Assembly: GCF_002741985.1 (NCBI RefSeq)
Contig: NZ_APHW01000002.1
Coordinates: 62,001-126,000 of the forward strand
Reading direction: 5' to 3'
DNA from: Vibrio rotiferianus CAIM 577 = LMG 21460
GTDB lineage: Bacteria > Pseudomonadota > Gammaproteobacteria > Enterobacterales > Vibrionaceae
DNA length: 64,000 nucleotides
In this document: positions 59,567 through 64,000 of the stretch, piece by piece
How the letters are laid out: each line of letters starts with the position of its first letter
How positions within the stretch are numbered: position 1 is the first letter of the stretch
Translations under genes and position numbers: made by a program
The notes under the pieces: generated by a model
What the model saw: the letters and a program-made list of their open reading frames with translations, nothing else
The model's database searches: none
What the model was told of the DNA's origin: nothing

Positions 59567-60277
59567 TTATTTAATTGCGATCTTAGTGTTGTCTTTGCTT
59601 AGGTTGGTCGCAGACTGAGTTGTGTCAGTGAACAAGTTAACGCTGATTGATTCTGTTGCCGGGAACAGTTTGAACCAAGTGGTATCAATGCTGTTTAGGT
59701 CAGCAACTGAATCACAGTGGTAGCGATATTCAGCCGTAAACTCACCATGGCCGCCGTGTTCATGATCGTGACCCTCGTGCTCGTCGTGATGCTCATGGCC
59801 TTCATGATCGTGATGGTCATCATGTGCGTGTTCATCATGCTCATGCTCGCTATGCTTTTCATGATCATGTTTGTCGTGCTCATGCCCATCGTGGTCATGT
59901 TTATCATGATCGTGGCCTTCGTGGTCGTAGTGATCATGACCTTCATGAGAGTCTTGGCTAAGCGTGTGAGATACGTGAACATCTTCAATCACACATTTCG
60001 CTTGTTTGTTGATAGCAAATAGCTTGCCTGTATCTTTTAGCGCAGCAATCGCTTGTTTAAGTGCTTTCTCTTGCTCTGCATTTTCTGGTGCGTGCTCAAA
60101 GCCAACAACGTCTGCACCTGGAGAAGTGATTTCAATCAGCAGGTCTTTACCATCTTGAGCAATATTGAATTCTACATGACCGTGCACATGCGCTTCGTGT
60201 TGACGGTATTCCTCTGCGTTTGCAGTTGCTGTTAGTGATAGTCCGATAACAAGAGCTAGAGCGTGTTTAGAAGGCAT
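59567..60277 (-). CDS. zrgA: His-rich zinc-regulated protein, DUF2796 (ZrgA-like)
   Basis: 236 aa with a signal peptide (cleaved after TATANA). N-terminal DUF2796 part with HEAHVHGHVEFNIA. Residues about 104-177 are a His/Asp/Glu/Gly repeat of HDHEGHDHDKHDHDGHEH type, then a C-terminal domain with one Cys pair candidate (Cys95, Cys188). Such periplasmic His clusters bind zinc. In V. cholerae a locus of this kind (zrg) is zinc-regulated and takes part in zinc uptake. The repeat is read through cleanly in frame. Confidence 0.85.
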   Translation of the reverse strand: MPSKHALALVIGLSLTATANAEEYRQHEAHVHGHVEFNIAQDGKDLLIEITSPGADVVGFEHAPENAEQEKALKQAIAALKDTGKLFAINKQAKCVIEDVHVSHTLSQDSHEGHDHYDHEGHDHDKHDHDGHEHDKHDHEKHSEHEHDEHAHDDHHDHEGHEHHDEHEGHDHEHGGHGEFTAEYRYHCDSVADLNSIDTTWFKLFPATESISVNLFTDTTQSATNLSKDNTKIAIK

Positions 60278-60350
60278 TATCTTTTCCTAATTTGCTTAAT
60301 TTTTTGTTTGGTTGCTTTTTAAATCATAGGGTTAGCAACCCGTTTAATTT

Positions 60351-60674
60351 CTAGTATGGGGGCTTCTTAAGTTTAGGCAAATATAGGCGGTGCGCGTGCA
60401 GTGTAGCGTACATCACTGACGTGAAACTGTGTTTCGATACAGTCAGAATACGTCGAACGCTGGTAAGTTGGGGGGGGAGAAGTTCGGGTTGAGCTTTAGC
60501 CAAGCCATGATGTGAGCCAGCAAACATCTGGCAATGATGATGGCTATGGTGCTCTGGAATGAGATCAAGTTGATGTGCGATGGTGGCAAAGTTCCATGCA
60601 AGCAGTAACGCAACACTGAGTAATACAACAGTGCGACGCCAATGATGTGTGGTTACTTGCCAGCGAGGAGACAT
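60351..60674 (-). pseudogene. Small exported protein gene, frameshifted at a C8 run
   Basis: First gene after the Zur box. MSPRWQVTTHHWRRTVVLLS begins a short protein with an N-terminal hydrophobic segment and a His-rich stretch (EHHSHHHCQMF). The frame as written passes a run of eight C (60470-60477) into an unconvincing tail and stops at 60351. One extra C gives the ending VRYTARAPPIFA and a stop at 60373, typical of DUF2607/DUF2946-like small proteins, 100 aa in all. So the gene is probably intact in the cell or slips in phase. Function unknown. Confidence 0.65.
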
Positions 60675-60696
60675 CTTAAAACCTGAAACGATACCT

Positions 60697-60715
60697 GGTG
60701 TTATAATATAACACC
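60697..60715. promoter_or_regulatory. Zur box
   Basis: GGTGTTATAATATAACACC is a perfect 19-bp palindrome and matches the core TGTTATANTATAACA of the enterobacterial Zur operator. It lies 23 bp before the first gene of the His-rich protein/ABC operon, so zinc repression is expected. Confidence 0.88.
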
Positions 60716-60836
60716 CATTTTCGCGAAAAGTTCACTCTTTTGTTGCGACTAGAGAAATTATCTTATGTGAAATAAGAGCTTACGTTCATGAAGGGGAGGT
60801 GCTCCTTGCTTATTGTCTGCAAGGAGCTGAGGTGCA

Positions 60837-61388
60837 TTAGATGTTTTCTTGGATCAAGCCAAGTACTTGGTTGATTTCATCAGAGGTTAGAGCGCCTTCT
60901 TTAACGAATAAGATCTTACCTTGCTTGTCTTGCACTACGATTGCAGAACTCTCTTCTTGCAAAGCCCAAGTGTTTGCCACCACGCCACTTTCATCAAGTA
61001 CCATTGATGACCAAGGGAATTCTTGTTTGCTGTCTTGTGCTGATGATTTTACAAATGATCCGGTACCCCAAACCGCATCATCTTGGTTGATGATGGTTGT
61101 CGTTTGGTAAGCGTCTTCTGGGAATTTCGCTTCAGTTAGCGCGGTCATTAGCGGCGCGTTCATTGCTTTTGAACTGCTGCGTCCTGCGATTGCATGAATG
61201 ACACGGACTTTACCTAGCATTTGTTGTGTCGCCCAAGGTTGGTAGGCTACCCCTTCACCTTGCATTACGATCTCTCCGTAAGCATCAACTTTAACGGTAG
61301 GGACGCTTTCCCCCGTTGAGAGATTGTGAGCAAGTGCTAAGCTTGGCGCAAGAGCAAAGAAAATCGGGAGGAGAGTCTTAGTTTTCAT
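60837..61388 (-). CDS. ytfJ: YtfJ-family periplasmic protein
   Basis: 183 aa from the ATG at 61388, which begins a signal peptide cleaved after ALAPSLALA. YtfJ signature GKVRVIHAIAGRSSSKAMN and thioredoxin-like fold without the CxxC pair. Function unknown in E. coli. Divergent from ytfK, as in E. coli where the two are neighbours. Confidence 0.9.
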   Translation of the reverse strand: MKTKTLLPIFFALAPSLALAHNLSTGESVPTVKVDAYGEIVMQGEGVAYQPWATQQMLGKVRVIHAIAGRSSSKAMNAPLMTALTEAKFPEDAYQTTTIINQDDAVWGTGSFVKSSAQDSKQEFPWSSMVLDESGVVANTWALQEESSAIVVQDKQGKILFVKEGALTSDEINQVLGLIQENI

Positions 61389-61495
61389 ATTGTTATGTTC
61401 CGTATGGGTTGCGAGACTTTCCAAGTATATACTTACAGTGAATAAAAATGTAGAACCATTTATAACAATTATTTAACGTACGATGTGCAAAATAG

Positions 61496-61523
61496 TTGCG
61501 ATAGTGAGGATTTTTGTTAGAAT
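61496..61523 (+). promoter_or_regulatory. ytfK promoter
   Basis: TTGCGA (61496) and TAGAAT (61518) with a 16-bp spacer, 80 bp before ytfK. Confidence 0.6.
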
Positions 61524-61602
61524 GAACTCAGTCGCAAATTGCGCATAAAGATTGCCAGGAAAGAGCAATTGGTGTTTTCTCAAAAGGATGTTGAGGTGAG
61601 TT

Positions 61603-61803
61603 ATGCTACGTGAGTTTGCTGTGTACCGTCCACGTCAGGTGGCGCGTTTCGTTAAGACTTTGTTTAAAGGTCAGTTCTCAATAGTCGGTGTGGGCGAGTT
61701 TCGTTTTGATAATGGAAAAGTGTTACTGCCAGACGTCAAAAATCCGCAACATCTTTCAATTTTTAGAGAAGTAAACCAAGCGATTCTCTCTCTCCCAATT
61801 TAA
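61603..61803 (+). CDS. ytfK: DUF1107/YtfK-family protein
   Basis: 66 aa. YRPRQVARFVKTLFKGQFSI and GEFRFDNGKVLLPDVKN align with E. coli YtfK (DUF1107), which binds SpoT and favours (p)ppGpp accumulation under phosphate or fatty-acid starvation. A GAGGTGAG site precedes the ATG. Role transferred from E. coli by homology. Confidence 0.88.
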   Translation: MLREFAVYRPRQVARFVKTLFKGQFSIVGVGEFRFDNGKVLLPDVKNPQHLSIFREVNQAILSLPI

Positions 61804-61814
61804 AATCAAGAATT

Positions 61815-61844
61815 GTAAAAGAGCGACTTTAGTCGCTCTTTTTT
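61815..61844. terminator. Bidirectional terminator ytfK/msrA
   Basis: AAAAGAGCGACT / AGTCGCTCTTTT, nearly perfect 12-bp stem with a T-run on each side. Confidence 0.92.
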
Positions 61845-61851
61845 GTTGTCG

Positions 61852-62490
61852 CTACTCTTCGAGACTCGGTGGGAAACAGACTCCTGTGCCACCTAAGCCG
61901 CAGTAACCGTTTGGGTTTTTCGCTAGGTATTGCTGGTGGTAGGTTTCTGCAAAGTAGTATGGTCCAGTTGGCTGAATTTCGGTCGTAATGGTCGAGCGCT
62001 GCTCTTCTTGTAGTGCTTGTTGATACTGAGCTTTTGATTTTTCAGCTGCATCCTGTTGTTCTTGCGAGTAAGTATAAATGGCAGAGCGGTACTGAGTTCC
62101 TAAGTCGTTACCCTGACGCATTCCTTGAGTCGGGTCGTGTTTTTCCCAGAATACCGCCAGCAATTGCTCTAAAGAAATCACGCGTTCATCGAATACCACG
62201 CGTACTACTTCGGTATGGCCAGTTTTGCCAGTGCACACTTCTTCGTAAGTTGGGTTTGGCGTATAACCGCCAGCGTAACCGACCGATGTTGAGAGTACGC
62301 CATCGAGTTGCCAAAAAAGACGTTCAGCTCCCCAAAAACATCCCAGGCCGAGTAATAGCTGTTGCTGGTTGGCTTTTGGCTGCGCTGTTAAGCTCGATTG
62401 ATTTACAAAATGCGTGTCCTCGATCTGCATTGGTGCCTCTCTACCGGGCAGCGCATCTTCTATACTGATCATTGTCTGTTTGTTGAGCAT
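61852..62490 (-). CDS. msrA: Peptide methionine sulfoxide reductase A
   Basis: 212 aa. Catalytic Cys51 in LGLGCFWGAERLF, TSVGYAGGYTPNPTYEEVC and a C-terminal GGTGVCF with the resolving Cys. It reduces the S-sulfoxide of Met with thioredoxin. Divergent from tamA, the same arrangement as in E. coli. Confidence 0.97.
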   Translation of the reverse strand: MLNKQTMISIEDALPGREAPMQIEDTHFVNQSSLTAQPKANQQQLLLGLGCFWGAERLFWQLDGVLSTSVGYAGGYTPNPTYEEVCTGKTGHTEVVRVVFDERVISLEQLLAVFWEKHDPTQGMRQGNDLGTQYRSAIYTYSQEQQDAAEKSKAQYQQALQEEQRSTITTEIQPTGPYYFAETYHQQYLAKNPNGYCGLGGTGVCFPPSLEE

Positions 62491-62656
62491 GGTATCTGTC
62501 CTTTAATACATGTCTTAATTTTGCGAAAAACTCTATTCAGTCTGAATATGATGTTGTGATGACATAGACCGTGTTAAACCTATTAATATTACAGACTTAG
62601 CCTTTATTTGGCGTTATTATTGTTTACGTTTATTTAACCTCGTCCAGCTAAAAAGC

Positions 62657-64000
62657 ATGATAAGAAAAGCTACTCCGATCATTGTCAGCCTACTTGCCTT
62701 TTCTCATAGCGCTTACGCCGATGTATCCCTTACGATAAAGGGGATTGATGGCGCGCTAGAAGATAATGTGAACGCTTATTTGTCTTCCATTCCTGAAGAT
62801 GATTACTCTACGTCTTTGCGTTTTCAGGCGCGATTAGAACAAAGTATCACCGAAGCACTCAATGCGCTCGGCTATTATCATGCGAAAATTTCATACACTA
62901 TTACGAAAGATAATGATGAGTTGATCGTTAACGTCCAGCCGGGTGAACCTGTCAGAATCAAAGTCATGGACGTGGTGATATCAGGTGAAGCGAATCAAGA
63001 TGAAGAGTTTACTAAGCTGCTCAATAAGTCACCGCTCAAAGTGGGCCGTATCCTAAACCAAGGAGAGTATGATTCTCTGAAATCAAGCATTCGTAATTTG
63101 GCGCTGCAACGTGGTTATTTTAATGGTGATTTTGAGCTTAGTAAGCTTGAAGTTATTCCAGAGCTTAATGAGGCGAATGTACGCTTACATTACAACAGTG
63201 GCATCCGCTACTACTTTGGTTCAGTGGAAATTACGGGTAGCCAAATCTGGGAAGAGCGTGTGGAGTCACTTCGCCCGTTTAAGGAGGGGGAACCCTATTT
63301 AGTTTCAGAAGTCGGTCAATACAATCAAAACTTGTCCAATACTGATTGGTTCTCATCTGTGTTTGTTGAACCCGATTTAACTAAGCTTGACGATGGACGA
63401 GATTTACCGATTAAAGTGTCCCTCGCTCCTGCTGCGAAAAACCAAATTGAAACGGGTATTGGTTATTCAACCGATACTGGTGTCCGCGGGACATTAAAGT
63501 GGAAAAAACCGTGGGTGAGTGCACGAGGCCATAGTTTCGACACTGCACTTTCCCTGTCTAAGCCAGAGCAAACTGTCACCGCAGGTTATAAAATCCCACT
63601 TGATGATGTATTGCACGAGTACTACCAACTTCAGTTCGGTTTAAAGCGTCTTGATAACCGTGATACGGAGAGTTTGGAATCAAACCTGGCAGTCGAGCGC
63701 CATTGGATTACCGATGGTGGTTGGCATAAGACTCTGTACGTACGTCACCTGTATGAAAACTATTCTCAAGGCTTGCAAGAAGACGGTGTACAGTTTGTCC
63801 TTCCTGGTGCGTCTTTTTCAAGAACCCGAACTCGTGGCGGAAATATGCCAATGTGGGGAGATAAACAAAGCGTGACTATCGAGTACGGTGATCCTGCGGT
63901 GTTGTCTAACACTCGAGTGTTGCGACTACTAGGGCGTACATCGTGGATTCGCGGTATTGGAGAAAATCATCGTGGTTTGTTACGCCTAGAGGGCGGGGCA
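62657..64000 (+). CDS. tamA: TamA, outer-membrane assembly factor (partial)
   Basis: Open from the ATG at 62657 to the window end (448 residues). Signal peptide MIRKATPIIVSLLAFSHSAYA, three POTRA domains (about 22-260, e.g. ALNALGYYHAKISY and VMDVVISGEA), then the start of the Omp85 beta-barrel (IETGIGYSTDTGVRGTLKWK). TamA with TamB helps lipid and autotransporter traffic to the outer membrane. tamB should follow beyond the window. Confidence 0.95.
   Translation, partial: MIRKATPIIVSLLAFSHSAYADVSLTIKGIDGALEDNVNAYLSSIPEDDYSTSLRFQARLEQSITEALNALGYYHAKISYTITKDNDELIVNVQPGEPVRIKVMDVVISGEANQDEEFTKLLNKSPLKVGRILNQGEYDSLKSSIRNLALQRGYFNGDFELSKLEVIPELNEANVRLHYNSGIRYYFGSVEITGSQIWEERVESLRPFKEGEPYLVSEVGQYNQNLSNTDWFSSVFVEPDLTKLDDGRDLPIKVSLAPAAKNQIETGIGYSTDTGVRGTLKWKKPWVSARGHSFDTALSLSKPEQTVTAGYKIPLDDVLHEYYQLQFGLKRLDNRDTESLESNLAVERHWITDGGWHKTLYVRHLYENYSQGLQEDGVQFVLPGASFSRTRTRGGNMPMWGDKQSVTIEYGDPAVLSNTRVLRLLGRTSWIRGIGENHRGLLRLEGGA

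Noticed and set aside
59695..60022. Two long open frames overlapping the His-rich gene on both strands (Met/Thr-rich on -, Met/Val/Ile-rich on +)
   Set aside because: They arise from the CAT/GAC repeat of the His-rich region read in other frames; no ribosome-binding sites and simple composition.

Overview
The window is a chromosomal segment of a Vibrio. The evidence is the gene order tpiA / zapB-rraA-menA-hslUV-ftsN-cytR-priA / rpmE / S10-spc-alpha ribosomal operons, the small Vibrio families (DUF3135, DUF2780, TIGR03899, OapA-like) and a Zur-box metal-uptake operon of the type known in V. cholerae. The direct rpmE-to-rpsJ junction fits the V. parahaemolyticus/Harveyi side of the genus better than V. 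cholerae, but the species is an inference.

Layout. (1) 1-13.4 kb, all on +, is the 3' end of a surface-polysaccharide locus. It has a sulfate-type permease (cut by the window edge), a second cysC and cysN, a Wzx-type flippase, a sulfotransferase, a Gfo/Idh/MocA oxidoreductase and three glycosyltransferases. It ends with a block matching the bacillosamine pathway: phosphoglycosyl transferase, PglD-like acetyltransferase, PglE-like aminotransferase and PglF-like 4,6-dehydratase. (2) 13.5-27 kb is housekeeping DNA, mostly on -, with inverted pairs of a dispersed palindromic repeat in the gaps. (3) 27.3-41.6 kb holds rpmE and the S10, spc and alpha operons with their leaders and terminators. (4) 41.8-49.6 kb carries a lipoprotein next to a 10-copy heptamer repeat, fklB, an OapA-like gene, a DMT exporter, elaA, dbpA, a Crp/Fnr regulator and cpdB. 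(5) 49.8-55.7 kb is the housekeeping sulfate-activation operon cobA-cysD-cysN-SLC13-cysC. (6) 55.8-61.4 kb holds a TIGR03899 gene, a 34-aa membrane peptide, a Zur-box operon with a His-rich zrgA-like protein and an ABC transporter, and ytfJ. (7) 61.6-64 kb has ytfK, msrA and the start of tamA.

The most interesting system is the pairing of a second, divergently organised PAPS-forming set (permease, cysC, cysN) with a sulfotransferase inside the polysaccharide locus. It suggests a sulfated capsule or O-glycan with its own supply of activated sulfate, separate from the cysteine-biosynthesis copy 50 kb away.

Three genes (ftsN, the first gene of the Zur operon, the ABC permease) each carry an apparent one-base deletion, two of them in runs of eight G/C. 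A fourth gene (GIY-YIG) has ATC where ATG is expected. An essential gene is among them, so consensus errors must be separated from real slippage before biology is read into them.
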